A stretch of 64,000 nt of DNA from Ceratotherium simum simum (lineage: Eukaryota > Chordata > Mammalia > Perissodactyla > Rhinocerotidae), in assembly GCF_000283155.1 (NCBI RefSeq), contig NW_004454163.1, forward strand, positions 881,201 through 945,200, read 5' to 3'. Positions 21,747 through 33,534 of the stretch are shown piece by piece (position 1 is the stretch's first letter; each line of letters starts with the position of its first letter). Under the pieces are notes generated by a model. It was not told where the DNA came from. It made no database searches and worked only from the letters and a program-made list of their open reading frames with translations. Position numbers and translations under genes: made by a program.

Positions 21747-21757
21747 TGGCTTAGCGG
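21747..21757 (+). promoter_or_regulatory. Pol III A box of the young ERE
   Basis: TGGCTTAGCGG fits the internal type 2 Pol III promoter A-box consensus (TRGYNNARNNG-like), as expected for a tRNA-derived SINE. Confidence 0.8.
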
Positions 21758-21789
21758 TTAAGTGCACGCGCTCCGCTGCTGGCGGCCCG

Positions 21790-21800
21790 GGTTCGGATCC
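21790..21800 (+). promoter_or_regulatory. Pol III B box of the young ERE
   Basis: GGTTCGGATCC matches the B-box consensus GGTTCGANTCC at 10 of 11 positions (A to G at position 7). It is 32 bases downstream of the A box, a normal tRNA-like spacing. Confidence 0.82.
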
Positions 21801-21972
21801 CGGGCGTGCACCGACGCACCGCTTCTCCGGCCATGCTGAGGCCGTGTCCCACATACAGCAGCTAGAAGGATGTGCAGCTATGACATACAACTATCTGCTG
21901 GGGCTTTGGGGGAAAAAATAAATAAATAAAATCTTTAAAAAAAAAAAAAAAAAAAAAAGAAATGAGCTCTAG

Positions 21973-23082
21973 CTCATAAGATTAGCAAACAGGTAGTGCA
22001 AAGCAGCAGGAGCAATCTGCTCAGACACACATGCACACAGGACAGCGCTGAGGGAGCAGGTGCCAAGAAAAGGCAGCACATCCTGTGTCCTGCTGAGAAG
22101 CACATGGCTTGTCCATCACTTTAGGAATCTTCGATCAGTGTAGACCTATTAAACACAATTTAAATCTACATTTAATGTTGGGTTACTAAGTAAGTTTACT
22201 GCTTGAAGAGATTATGTTTTATTATTTATCTTTGCATCCACCATTGTATCTAATGCTATGATATGCATATAGTTAGATGAAGACCTTCAGTTACATATTG
22301 CATTAAATATATTTAAATGCAATACGGAAGTAAAAAGTTTGTATGTTTTTTGCTGTCAAAGTTTCAAGAAAAGTTTTCTGGTTAGAAACTATAACAATTA
22401 TTTAGTACATTGAATTATTTTACCCTGTGGACATTTTATAACGTTTTTAAGAAGGGATTTAATTGTTACTTAAAAATATGATTTTAGTGTTACTGTTTCA
22501 GAGACAACTAACTGAGGCAAATAAATAGTCTGAATAAATTCAATAAACTAGCTCCATCGTCAACAGATTTTGTTTTAGTTTTGGTTTTGTTATTTTATGT
22601 TGACACGTGGATAAGTCACTCGGTGACTCACTTAAAGATTCTTTAAGTAAATATCCTGTCTGAAGCATATGGAGATCAGTTGTAAGCTATGGGGCAGAGG
22701 ATAAAAAGAACACTTAAAATTTATTGTGATGATACTGAATTTTAATAGTTCATTTAACTCAGTATAATTTGTTTCTTAGATTACTAGATAATGCTTTTGA
22801 GGATGAGGCAGTATTTTATTCTTTTTTGTATCCCATCATTTGCATAATGCCTGGTAAATGGAAGAATGAGTAAATGCACAAACAGATAAGAGAATGATAT
22901 GCCATTAAAATACTCCTGCCTTAGGTTACTAGATGCTGCTTCAAAAGCTGGATGTGTAATAAGAACACACTCCCCTCGTCTCCTCACCTCAAATTTTCTA
23001 GGAATTATTGAGATGGAGAGCCTGCCGCGCTTCTTAAGCAACAGTTGTAGGTCTACAATGACTATGCTATGTTCCAGAATCA
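21973..23082. other. Unique sequence with one half of a local duplication
   Basis: No gene. The block 22333-22386 recurs, about 90% identical, at 24260-24311. The overlapping open frames at 22784-23132 on both strands have no motif. Confidence 0.45.
22333..22386 (+). repeat. Local dispersed duplication, copy 1
   Basis: AAAAGTTTGTATG...GCTGTCAAAGTTTCAAGAAAAGTTTTCTGGTTAGA. The second copy is at 24260-24311 with only a few differences, 1.9 kb away and in the same orientation. Confidence 0.85.
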
Positions 23083-23087
23083 GAGAC

Positions 23088-23439
23088 TGCTATAGATTGA
23101 GTGTCTATGTCTCCCTCAAATTCATATGTTGAAACCTAATCCCCAATATGATAATATTTGGAGATGGGGCCTTTGGGAGGTGATTAGGTCGTGAGTTTGT
23201 AGTCTCCATGGATGGGATTAGTACCCTTATGAAAGAGACCCTAGAGAGTTCCTTCATTCCTTCTCTTATGTGAGGTGACAGTGAGAAAATGGCTGTCTAT
23301 ATGAACCAGGAAGCAGATCACCTGATGCTAAATCTGCTGGTGACTTGATTTTGGACTTGCCAGTCTCCAGACTGCATACTGCTGTCATATAAGCCATCTA
23401 GTCTATGGTATTATATAGCAGCCTGAACTAACTAAGACT
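23088..23439 (+). mobile_element. MLT1-type LTR, plus strand
   Basis: This is a full-length 352-bp LTR: 'tgctatagattgagtg', 'aaattcatatgttgaaacctaatcccca', 'ggggcctttgggaggtgattaggtcg', 'ggattagtacccttatgaaagagaccct', 'atgaaccaggaagcag' and 'gtctatggtattatatagcagcctgaactaactaag'. The 5-bp target duplication GAGAC lies at 23083-23087 and 23440-23444. No internal region is attached, so it is a solo LTR. Confidence 0.95.
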
Positions 23440-23444
23440 GAGAC

Positions 23445-24408
23445 TTACCTTCTCTCACTGCTGAAGAGAATGTATTCCTTTCCCTTATTCATATATATGT
23501 ACACTGGGGACCCTTCCCTTCCTGTAATAATTGGGTATTAATATGAACTTTGTGCACTGAAAATTGGTTGTGGATCCTAATTGTCTGTACTGAGAGCAGG
23601 AAATCTAACAATTTTGCTTTATTTTCCTTATTCACAAAGAAAGGTCAAAAGAACACTTAGAATAATAGAAGTTTTCTAAATAAAACATCTAAAAGAGTTG
23701 AAAGTAACTTCAAGAATACAGAAATGCTTTTATACATGAGCCTACTCCTACATTGTGGTATTTTGCTCTTTTAAATTCAGTTGGCGACCTATCAGAGGTG
23801 TGAGGGAATTCCTGTTTTTCCCCAAATTTTCTAAAATTTGCTCTGTTTAAATGCATTTTAATCAAAAGTTAAGGAAAAGACTTTTCAAATTCTGGAAGCC
23901 CAATAAAAGTTATTTCAAGACTATTTGAAGGAATTGATTCAAATATACATTTGGAAACAAAGGACAATCACAAAGTCTGCGGATACATATCTAGAGGTTG
24001 TTCTCATTTCCCTCTCCTGAGTGAGGCACAATCCTTTGGTGCATACAACCCTAAGCAATTTCTTCTGGTATAAAGGATGTGCCAGATAAACAAAAGAGGT
24101 CGAAATGTTCAGAAAACTAACTATGACTTTATATCTGATAAAATATCAGGATTCAAAAGCTAGATGAAGCTGTTTATGTTTAAAGATGCTTTGAAGCTCC
24201 CACATAAGAACTTTTGGCCAAAAGCTATTCCAAATTATTGAAGTGCCAAAGTTTACCTGAAAGTTTGTACATTTTTGCTGTCAAAGATTCAAGAAAAGTT
24301 TTCTGGTTAGATCCTAGAGAGTATAATGCTTAGAAATCTTTAAAACTCATTAAGGTATACTCAGAATTGTATACATGTGTTCTTAGGTATTCATTGCCTA
24401 TATTTTTT
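23445..24408. other. Unique sequence, no gene seen
   Basis: It holds the second copy of a local duplication at 24260-24311. Nothing else is recognisable. Confidence 0.4.
24260..24311 (+). repeat. Local dispersed duplication, copy 2
   Basis: AAAGTTTGTACATTTTTGCTGTCAAAGATTC... matches 22333-22386 along its length. Weak similarity may extend a few tens of bases beyond both ends. Confidence 0.85.
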
Positions 24409-24420
24409 AATTCTTGCTCT

Positions 24421-24612
24421 TTTTTTTTTTTTTGCTAAGAAAGATTCTCCCTGAGCTAACATCCATTCCCAATCTTCCTGTATTTTGTATGTGAGCCACC
24501 ACCACAGCATGGCTGCTGGTAGATGAGGGTGTAGGTCCATGCCCAGGAACCAAACCCAGGCCACCAAAGTGGAGCGTGCCAAACTTAACCACTAGGCCAC
24601 TGGGGCTGGCCC
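24421..24612 (-). mobile_element. ERE SINE (single GAAGAT module), minus strand
   Basis: The T-run tail is at the left (24421 on) and the head, the complement of GGGCCAGCCCCAGTGGCC, at the right. The flanks AATTCTTGCTCT and AATATTGCTCT form an imperfect target duplication. It landed in the A/T-rich 3' end of the neighbouring minus-strand L1, a common L1-machinery target. Confidence 0.95.
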
Positions 24613-27600
24613 AATATTGCTCTCTTTTTAAAAATTCTTTTCCAGCTTTATTGCGATATAATTGACATAACATTGCGTAAGGTTAAGGTGTACAAAATGA
24701 TGATTTGACATATGTATGTTTTGTGAAATGATTACCACAATAAGTTAGTTACCTCACAAAGCTACCATGTTTTTTGTATTGGAAGAACATTTAAGATTTA
24801 GTCTCTTAGCAACTTTCAAGTGTACAATACAATATTTTTTACTACTATATAGTCACCATGCTGTACATTAGATCTCCTGAACTAGTTCATCTAATAGTTG
24901 GAAGTTTGTACCTTTGACCACCTGAATCTACTTCCTCCACTCCACCCCTTCCTGCCCCTGGCAATCACCAATCTACTGTTTCTATGAGTTTGCTTTTTTT
25001 AGATTCCACATATAAATGAGATCATACAGTATTTGTCTTTCTATGTCTGACTTATTTCACTTAGCATATTGCCCTCAAGGTTTACCCATGTTGTCACAAA
25101 TGGCAGGATTTCCTTCCTTTATACAGCTGAATAATATTCTGTTGTATACATATATATACATATAATGGAATTCCATTTATTTTATTTTTCCATTTTATTT
25201 TATCCATTCATCTGTTGACAGATACTGGCTATTTTAAATAATGCTATGATGAAAATGGGGGTGCAGATATCTCTTCAAGATCCTGAGTTCATTTCCTTTG
25301 GATAGATACTTAGAAGTAGAATTGCTGGATCATATGGTAGTTCTATTTTTAATTTTTCAAGGAAACTTCATACTGTTTTTCATAGTTGCTGCACCAGTTT
25401 ATATTCCTACCAATAGTGTGCAAGGATTTCATTTTCTCCACATCCTAATCAACACTTGTTATTTCTTGTCTTTTTGATAACAATGCTAACAGGTGTGAGG
25501 TGATATCTCATTGTGGTTTTGATTTGCATTTCCCTGATGATCAGTGATGTTGAGCATCTTTCACATACTTGTTGGCTATTTGTACATCTTCTTTGGAAAA
25601 ATGTGCACTCAAGTCCCATTTTTAAATTGAATTATTTGGTTTTTTTTGGCTATTGAGTTGTATCAGTTCCTTATATATTTTGGATATTAATCTCTTATCA
25701 GATATTCTGTTTACAAATATTTTCTCCCATTCTTTAGGTTGACTTTTCATTTTGTTGATCGTTTCTTTTCCTATGCAGAAGTTTTTTAGTTTCATGTAAT
25801 CCCACCTATTTATTTTTGCTTTTGTAGCTCACGCTTTTGGTGTCATATCCAAAAAATCATTGCCAAGATCAGTGTGAAGTAGATTTTTCCCTGTGTTTTC
25901 TTCTATTAGTTTTACAGTTTCAGATCTTACATTGGTGTCTTTAATCCATTTCAAGTTAATTTTAATGAGTAGTATAAGATAAGGGTCCAGTTTCATTCTT
26001 TTGCCTGTGGATATCCAGTTTTCACAATGCCATTTATTGAAGAGATTATCTTTTCTACATTGAGTGTTCTTAGCTCCATTGCCAAATATTAGTTGACTGT
26101 GTATGCATAAGTTTATTTGTGGGCTCTCGATTCTGTTCTATTGGTCTATGTGTCTATTTTTAAGCCCATACCATACTGTTTTGATTACTATAGCTTTGTA
26201 ATATAGTTTGAAATCAGCAAGTATGACACCTCCAGCTTTGATCTGATTCCTCTAGATTGTTTTGGCAATTCAAGTTTTTTTGTGGTTCCATACAAATATT
26301 AGGACTGCTCTATTTCTGTAAAAAATGGCCTGGAATCTTGATAGGGACTGTATTGCATTCATAAATGGCTTTGAGTAGTTTGGACATTTTAACAATATTA
26401 ATTCTTTCAATCTATGCTCATTTTCATTTGTTTGTGTCTTCTTCAATTTCTTTTTGATGTCTTATGGTTTTCAGTTACAGATCTTTTTTGTCCTTGGTTT
26501 AATTTATTCCTAAGTATTTTATTATTTTTAATGCTACTATAAATAGGATTGTTTTCTTTATTTCTCTTTCAGAGAATTTGTAGTTAGTGTGTAGAAATGC
26601 AACTGATTTTTATATGTTGATTTTGTATCCTGCAACTTGACTGAATTTGTTTATTAATTCTAAGAGTTTTTATGGTGGAGGTTTTAGGATTTTCCATATA
26701 AAAGATCATGTCATATGCAAACCGAGATGATCTTACTTCTTCCTTTCCAATTTGGATGCCTTTCATTTATTTTCTCTTGCCTAGAAAGGACTTCCAATTC
26801 CATATTGAATAGGGGTCGTGGGAGTGGGCATCCTTGTCTTATTCCTAGTCTTAGAGAGAAAGCTGTCAACCTTTTACAGCTGATATGATGTTAGCTATGG
26901 GATTCTCATATATGGTCTTTATTATGTTGAGGTATGTTCCTTCTATACCCAGTTTGTTGAGCTTTTTTATTATAAAGTGATTTTGAATATTGTTAAATTC
27001 TTTTTCTGCATCTATTGAGATTATCATAGGATTTTTATCTTTAATTGTATTAATGTGACATGTCACATTTACTGATTTATGTTGAAATCATCCTTGCATC
27101 CTAGGGATGAATCTCCCTTGATCACGGTGTATGATCCTTTTAATACCACGTTGAATTTAGTTTGCTAGTATTTGGTTGAGAATTTTTGCATCTATTTTCA
27201 TGAGGAATCTTGGCCTGTGGTTTTCTTTCCTTGTAGTGTCCTTATTTGGCTTTGGTATCAAGGTAATGCTGGCCTTGTAAAATGAGTTGGGAAGTGTTCA
27301 CGCCTCTTCAATTTTTTGGAAAAGTTTGAGAAGGATTTGCATTCATTCATCATTAAATATTTGGTAGAATTCACTAGTGAGACCATCTGGTCCTTGGATT
27401 TTCTTTGTTGGGAGGTTTTTGATTACTGATTCAATCTCCTTCTTCATTACTGTCTGTTCAGATTCAGTCTTGGTAGGTTGTATGTTTCTAGGTATTTAGC
27501 CATTTCTTCTAGGTTGTCCATGTGGTTGGCATGTAATTGTTTATAGTAGTCTCTTATGATCCTTTATATTTATGTGGTGTCAGTTGTAATGTCTCCTGTT

Positions 27601-29053
27601 ATATTTATAATTTTGTTGATTTGGGTCCTCTCTCTTTTTTCTTTTTTAGTCTAGCTAAAGGTTTGTCAATTTTGTTTATCTTTTCAAAGAACCAACTCCT
27701 AGTTTTGTGAATCTTTTCTATTGTTTTCTTATTCTCTATTTCTTTTATTTCTTCTCTAATCTTTATTATTTCCTTTCTTCTAGTAACTTTAGACTTAGTT
27801 TGTTCTTCTTTTTCCAGTTCCTTGAAGTGTAATGTTAGGTTTTGAGATCCTTCTTTCTTCTTAATATGTGCTTTTATAGCTATAAACTTTCCTCTTAGAA
27901 CTGCTTTTGCTGCATCCTATAACTTTTGGTATATTGTGTTTCTATTTTCATTTGCTTGAAGATATTTTATTGATTTCCCTTTTGATTTCTTCTTTGATCT
28001 ATTAGCTATTCAGGGCAGTGTGATTTAATTTGCATATATTTGTGAATTTTCCAGATTTCTTCCTTTTATTGATTTCTAGTTTCATACAATTGTGGTCAGA
28101 AAAGATACTAGATATAATTTCAATCTTCTTAAATTGGTTAAGACTTGCTTTGTGGCCCAACATATGCTATACCCTAGAGAGTATTCTCCGTGTTCTTGAG
28201 AAGAATGTGTGTTCTGGTGCTATTGGATGGAATGTTCTTTATAGTTCTATTAAGTCATTTGGTCTATAGTGTTCAAATATGCTGTTTTCTTAGCGATCTC
28301 TGTCTGAATGATCTATCCATTGTTGAGAGCAGGATATGAAAGTCCCCAACTATTATTTTATTGCTGTTTATTTCTCCTTTTAGTTCTCTTAGTATTTGCT
28401 TTATATATTTAGCTACTTTGATATTAGGTGCATAAATATTTATAATTCCTATATCTTCTTGATGAATTGACCGCTGCCTCATTATGTACTGAGCTTCTTT
28501 GTCTTTTGTGACCATTTTTAGCTTAAAGTACTTTTTCTGATATAAATATAGCTATCTCTGTTTTCTTTTTGTTGCCATTTGCTTGAAATATGTTTTTCTA
28601 TCCTTTCAGTCTCAATTTCTGTGTGTCCTTAAAGCTAAAGCAAGTCTCTTGAAGGCAGCATATAATTAGATCTTGTTTTTATTTTGATCTATTCAGCCAT
28701 TCTATGTCTTTTGAGTGGAGAATTTTATCCATTTACATTTAAAATAATTATTGATAGGTAAGGACTTATATCGTCATTTTATTTATTGTTTTCTGACTGT
28801 TTTGTAGATCTTTTGTTCCCTAGTTTCTCTTTTGCTGTCTTCCTTTGTGATTTGCTGACTTTGGTGAAGGTATGCCTTGACTCCTTTATCATAATCTTTT
28901 GTGTATGTACTATAGGTTTTTCCTTTGTGGTTACCATGAGGCTTACATAAAATCTCTTATAGTTATAATGTCCTATTTTAAGCTGATAACAACTTATCTT
29001 CAATAGCATACAGAAACTTTATATTCCCCCACACACACTCACACACATATTTT

Positions 29054-29258
29054 GAAGATTTTATTTATTTTTATTTTTTCCCCCCAAAGCCCCAGTGGAT
29101 AGTTGTGTGTCGTAGCTGCACATCCTTCTAGTTGCTGCACGTGGGACTCGGCCTCAGGATGAACGGAGAAGTGGTGCCTCGATGCGTACCCGGGATCCGA
29201 ACCCGGGCCGCCAGCACCGCAGCGCGCGCACTTAACCACCAAGCCACAGGGCCGGCCC
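29054..29258 (-). mobile_element. ERE SINE (TAAATAAA-tail type) inside the L1, minus strand
   Basis: The complement carries an intact GGTTCGGATCC B box and a CpG-rich head ending at ~29258. The tail is at the left. The perfect 14-bp target duplication CACACACATATTTT lies at 29040-29053 and 29259-29272. It inserted into the L1 near the ORF1/ORF2 junction, so it is younger than the L1. Confidence 0.98.
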
Positions 29259-30179
29259 CACACACATATTTTGGATTACTATTCTGTCATTATATTCTTG
29301 AGGCCTAGGATTTCAGGGCTTGTTTTTTTTTTTTTTTTTAAATATATTTTCTATTTCTTTTCTGAACTTCTCATTTTTTTCATGCATTGTTTCCCTAAAT
29401 TCATTTCATTTAGTTGTCTGTCTCTATGTTATTGTAGTTCACTGAACTTCTTTAGGAGAATTATTTTGAAGTATTTGTCAGACAGTTCATAGATTCCCAT
29501 TTTCTTTTTTTTTTAGAGTTAGCCAGTAGAGCTTTATTAGTTTTTTTTTGGTGGTGTCATGTTTATTTGATTCTCCATGATCCTTGTATCTTTCCATTGG
29601 TTTCTGAGCATTCGAGTAAGTGGTCTCCTCTTCCAGACTTTACAAGTCTGCTTTGGCAGGGAAAGACCTTCACCAGTTAGCTCATCTTGGGGTACTGGAT
29701 GGGTTAGCTAATAGCATCTATGGGCAGTGAGGCTTGCCTTCTGGATTTCTAGTTGGGTGACAAGAGGGGCCACTAGCTGGGCTCTGCAGTCACCTCTGGT
29801 CAGATGGAGTTGCAGGCTGTGTTCCCTGCAGATGATGCCACTTGTTAGATTCTGTGACTGAGTGGGCTGTGGGCTGGGCTCCGTAATCACTCCTCCTCTG
29901 GTGGGGCCTCAGGCTACGGTTACCAACTAGATGTTACAGATGGCTAGACTTCACGTTCCGGCAGGGCTGCAGACAAGGCACCATGTTTGGGTAGGGCCTC
30001 AGGCTGTGCTGTGAGATCAAGCAGAGCCACAGGCTATGCCTTGAAGTTGGGCAGAACTGCAGGCAGGGCTTTTTGATTAGGTAAGCTGCTGGCTGTGCTC
30101 CACTGTTTGACCAGGATCTCTGGTCAGGTGGGGTCTCCAGCTGTATTCCATAGTCAGGTGGGGCTAGAGACTGTGCTCT

Positions 30180-30201
30180 GAAAACGACCAGGGTCGTTTT
30201 C
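30180..30201. repeat. Perfect 10-bp inverted repeat with a 2-bp loop
   Basis: GAAAACGACC-AG-GGTCGTTTTC. It lies within the L1 5' UTR repeats and is not part of their usual unit, so it probably arose locally. Confidence 0.9.
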
Positions 30202-31219
30202 AAGGCTCCCTGGTTAGGTGGGGCTGCAGGCTATGATCTACAATTGAGTGGGGTCACTGGCTGGGCTCCCTGCCTGAGTGAACTGCAGACTATGTTTAAC
30301 AATCTGGCATACCACACACTGGAAGATGCTGTGGGGTGGGGCTGTAGGCTGGGCTCCAACGCTGCCCAGGGTTGCTATTCAAGCTTCCTAGTTATATGGG
30401 ACCAGAGGCTATCCTCAACAGTTAGACAAGGCTACTGGCTTGGCTCACTGACCAAACAGGGCTGTAGAATGGGTTCTGCCTGGGTTCTCTGACCAGGCTT
30501 GCTGGTTGAGCAGGACTGGAGGCTATGCTCAGCAGTTAGGCGAGGCTGCCAGTTTTCTTCCCAGTCCAGCCATGACAGTAGAACAGGCTCCACAGCCAGT
30601 ATGGCCCATTGGCTGGGGGCCCAAATCAGGCAGAAGTGCCATTCAAGCTCCCTGGCCAGATGGGGCCACTCGCTTGGATCTGCAAGTAGACAGAGCCTCT
30701 GGAAGGTATCTCTGCTCAGGTGCTGCTGCTAACAAGAATGGAGTCCACCAGGAGGTGAGCCCTGGTTGCTGTAAGCCCCACTCTTATCTCTGTCTTTATC
30801 TGATCCTCAGTTGTCAAGTCTCACAGATTTCCTCCTTGATCTTTGTGAAGAGAGACCCAAGTGGGCATCCTGAGAAGTATCTGACAATGTTGGGGAATCT
30901 GGATGTCCACCTTGGGCTCTCTTTTCCCACTGGAAAAACCATAGGCCCGTGGAAACCCTCTCAGTACGGGTGTTGTGAGGGCCTGAGAGTGGGGCAATTC
31001 ATTCAGAGTGAAACTGCTCCTGCTACCCTTCCAACGTGCTCCTTCTCAGGCTCTGTGCTCCAAGGGAGTGCTTCAGCTCCACCACTGGGGTTCTGGGACT
31101 TTTCACAGTGGTATCTTGTCCATAGATATTTGCTGGTTGGTCCTCTTGTGAAAGAAACTGAAGTCAGAAATGACCTGATGCCATCCTGATGAAATCAGTT
31201 CAAGAATTGGAATTCAAAG

Positions 31220-31335
31220 GGTCTGTATGTGGTCTTACGGTTCTGGAGGCTGGTAAGTCCAAATTCAAGGTGCCAGCATGGTCGCCTCCTGGTGAGGGCC
31301 CTCTTCCTGGTTCCAAGTAGGAACCCTCTCTCTGG
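31220..31335 (-). mobile_element. MLT1-type LTR fragment, minus strand
   Basis: 'ggttctggaggctggtaagtccaaattcaaggtgccagcatgg' and 'cctggtgagggccctcttcctggtt' are the reverse of the MLT1 3' half. Both ends are missing. Confidence 0.75.
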
Positions 31336-31410
31336 GTCCTCATATGTCAGAAGGGCTAAAACTTTGGTCTTAATTGTAAAGGTTCTCAAAACTATCAAAT
31401 TAATGGCCCT

Positions 31411-33220
31411 AGTCTGTGCTTTTTGACAGTAAAACTATTTGCGTAAAAAAGACTGCGTTGTTTAGATTGTGTAATATATATATAATGACTACATTTAAAG
31501 CATTTTTTTGGATGAGTCTTAATTTTAAAAATACATTCTGATTTAGGATTCAAAAGTATGGCTAACATGATTAACGTTACTTCTCTCATTTAATTATTTC
31601 ACTGGAACGAAACCTAGTAGGGTGATCTGGGCTGACAACACCAGGCCTCACTCTTCCTTTCTAGTGGCAGATGTACACATTACAAGCATTCTTCCCAGGA
31701 GGAATTAGGAAGTTTCCCATGGAGGACTGGCCTTGTAACTCGAGAGCCGAAATAACAAGCAAGTGTCACAAGCATTAAACAAACAAAAAATCCCCTAAAT
31801 ATTTTATTTTTCTCATTTAGAATTTAATTTGTCATTGAATATATGACAATTGTTATTACTGTTATTTTTATAAAATATGATAATGATGCTTAATAGTAGA
31901 ATATTTATCAGTAGTAGATAAGCGTACTAGCAGCATGGTTTCATTCATATTGGTAAATGATCCAATGTAATTGGGTCTACAAAGCCAAACATGTAGAGAG
32001 ACTCAGGAGTTACGAAAAGATTAGGCCTTCTATTTCCTGTGTCATTTTAATTTTGTGTTTATATTCCATGCCTTTTGGTATACATATGAGAGAATGAATC
32101 CCAGATACATTTTTTGTGTTTTCCCAGATAAATTGTTTTGATGAACTCTGCCTTATCAGGTTGCTATGGTCTTGGTTACTGCTTAAGTTTTATAACAAGA
32201 CTAATATGACTATGTTAGCTCAATTGATTTGGTTACTACAGAAAGTTTTACAAGATAGGAAGGCATTTCATATGCTTCAATAATAGCTCCAAAACAACCT
32301 TGCAACCTAAGAAAAACGCTTTTATTTAGAAAAAAAGAGTCAACCCTCTCTTATCAACCACCAACCGTGCACTATAATTTTAAACAGCTTTTCAGCAGAG
32401 CATTTCTTTTCTGCTTCATGACTGGTTTGAAATGTTGCTCAGCCTGTGGACCAAAGACTCTTGATTAGCTGTGTCAGATGAGTCCTCTTAGAAACACTGT
32501 AGAGTCGCACTTCAATGCTTCCATTTTGACATATCCTGTTAAGGGTTACACAAAGTCGTCTGAAGAGGTTAATAATGAAGGAGGATAAGGAGGAGGAGAG
32601 GAAAAAGTCTTTGCAAGAAGTCGAAGAATTTAACAAAGAAATGGTAGCTTAACGTGATAGGTCTGATCTTTTGAATTGGGGCAACGGTGATGGAATGGAA
32701 CAGCCATTTCATCAGTTTGGTTATGATTTTTAATGTACTAAAATGTCAATTTTGGCTATTTTAGTGGCTGAGTAATAGATTCTGCTTAGCATTTCTGAGT
32801 GAGAGCTACAGGTGAAAAAAAATATTACGCTTACATCACATATGTACATCAAAGGTTTTTCTTTATATAAAGATAAATTAAATCAGGGGATTAATTGTAC
32901 TAAAGAACTACTGTTTTGGAAGCATCTTTTGGCATTCTGATCATTGCACTAAAAGGTTGCACTGTGGCAGTTTTGCAAGTGAATATTCATTCTTGCTTCA
33001 GGCATGCCCAAGAAGTTTTATCCTGCAATTTCTAATTTTCTTCATCTTTAATTGTGAAACCTATTCTGATTTTCGCTTTCCTTCTCTTGCTTCTTACCTC
33101 CCTCTATATATCCTTTTTCACTTCCTTCCTCTCTCTTCTCCTTCTCTTTTTTACTCCTGTTTTTCATTTTCTTTCTTCTTTTGCATAAAGCTAAAATTGA
33201 ATAAAGAAGGTGATTCTTTT
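31411..33220. other. Unique sequence, no confirmed gene
   Basis: No named repeat. It contains one coding-like short frame (32530-32652) and a T/C-rich stretch 33060-33185. AT-rich otherwise. Confidence 0.4.
32530..32652 (+). other. Short charged open frame, possible exon fragment
   Basis: Forty codons open from a TGA (32527-32529) to TAA (32650-32652), containing RVTQSRLKRL and EEERKKSLQEVEEFNKEM, a coiled-coil-like charged pattern. An AG that could act as a splice acceptor lies at 32542-32543. Much of the Glu/Lys content comes from a purine-rich run (32575-32610), which can mimic coding sequence. I do not recognise the protein. Confidence 0.2.
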
Positions 33221-33224
33221 TAGG

Positions 33225-33530
33225 AACTTAATCAGCATGGTTCATGTGACTATAACTGAAATTGTTTTATTATTCGAATAGTTCTCCTTAGATATTTCTA
33301 ACTACATGCACAAACAAGACAATATAATGTATTTTCATTTTAATTGTAGATATATACCTCAATTATCACAAGAAAAAAACAAATTTAATGCCTAAAGCAG
33401 TTTATGGCCTTGCCATGGCCTTGCTAAAAGTCTTGGAAGATTTCTTAGCGCCGAAAGATAAGTATTACCTTATTTCTGGGCATTAAATGCCCTTCCTGCT
33501 TTGGTAGCTGCCTCCCTGTTTACAGTATTT
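33225..33530. other. Unique sequence, no feature seen
   Basis: Nothing recognisable. Confidence 0.35.
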
Positions 33531-33534
33531 GCAA

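Larger units (their letters stand above)
21735..21958 (+). mobile_element. Young ERE SINE (TAAATAAA-tail type)
   Basis: The best-preserved SINE here. It has a GC-rich, CpG-rich tRNA-like head, both Pol III boxes, a body with ACATACAGCAGCTAGAAGG, then AATAAATAAATAAAATCTTT and A(20+). The perfect 14-bp target duplication GAAATGAGCTCTAG lies at 21721-21734 and 21959-21972 (15 bp with the preceding A). Intact CpGs and exact duplications point to recent insertion, possibly polymorphic. The open frames through it on both strands are not genes. Confidence 0.98.
24624..31190 (-). mobile_element. Nearly full-length, dead L1 LINE, minus strand
   Basis: About 6.3 kb once its ERE (29054-29258) is removed. 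From its 3' end: 3' UTR 24624-~25190; ORF2 ~25190-28770; a decayed inter-ORF/ORF1 zone ~28770-29520; and a GC-rich 5' UTR ~29530-31190 built of 'GGGCTGCAGGCTGGGCTC'-like units. ORF2 landmarks are the start-region LNVNG-like sequence near 28720; endonuclease NIYAPN and VGDFH (28273-28515 frame); RT block [13 protein letters not shown] (26866-27066 frame); and the FADD catalytic motif altered to FAYD (26584-26766 frame). Stops and frameshifts break every domain. The position of the catalytic change and the missing ORF1 frame show it cannot move. Confidence 0.93.

Noticed and set aside
21724..21921. Open frames through the ERE at 21735 on both strands (and similar frames in the other EREs)
   Set aside because: They are translations of a GC-rich tRNA-derived SINE. 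The repeated peptide pattern in every copy only reflects the shared repeat.
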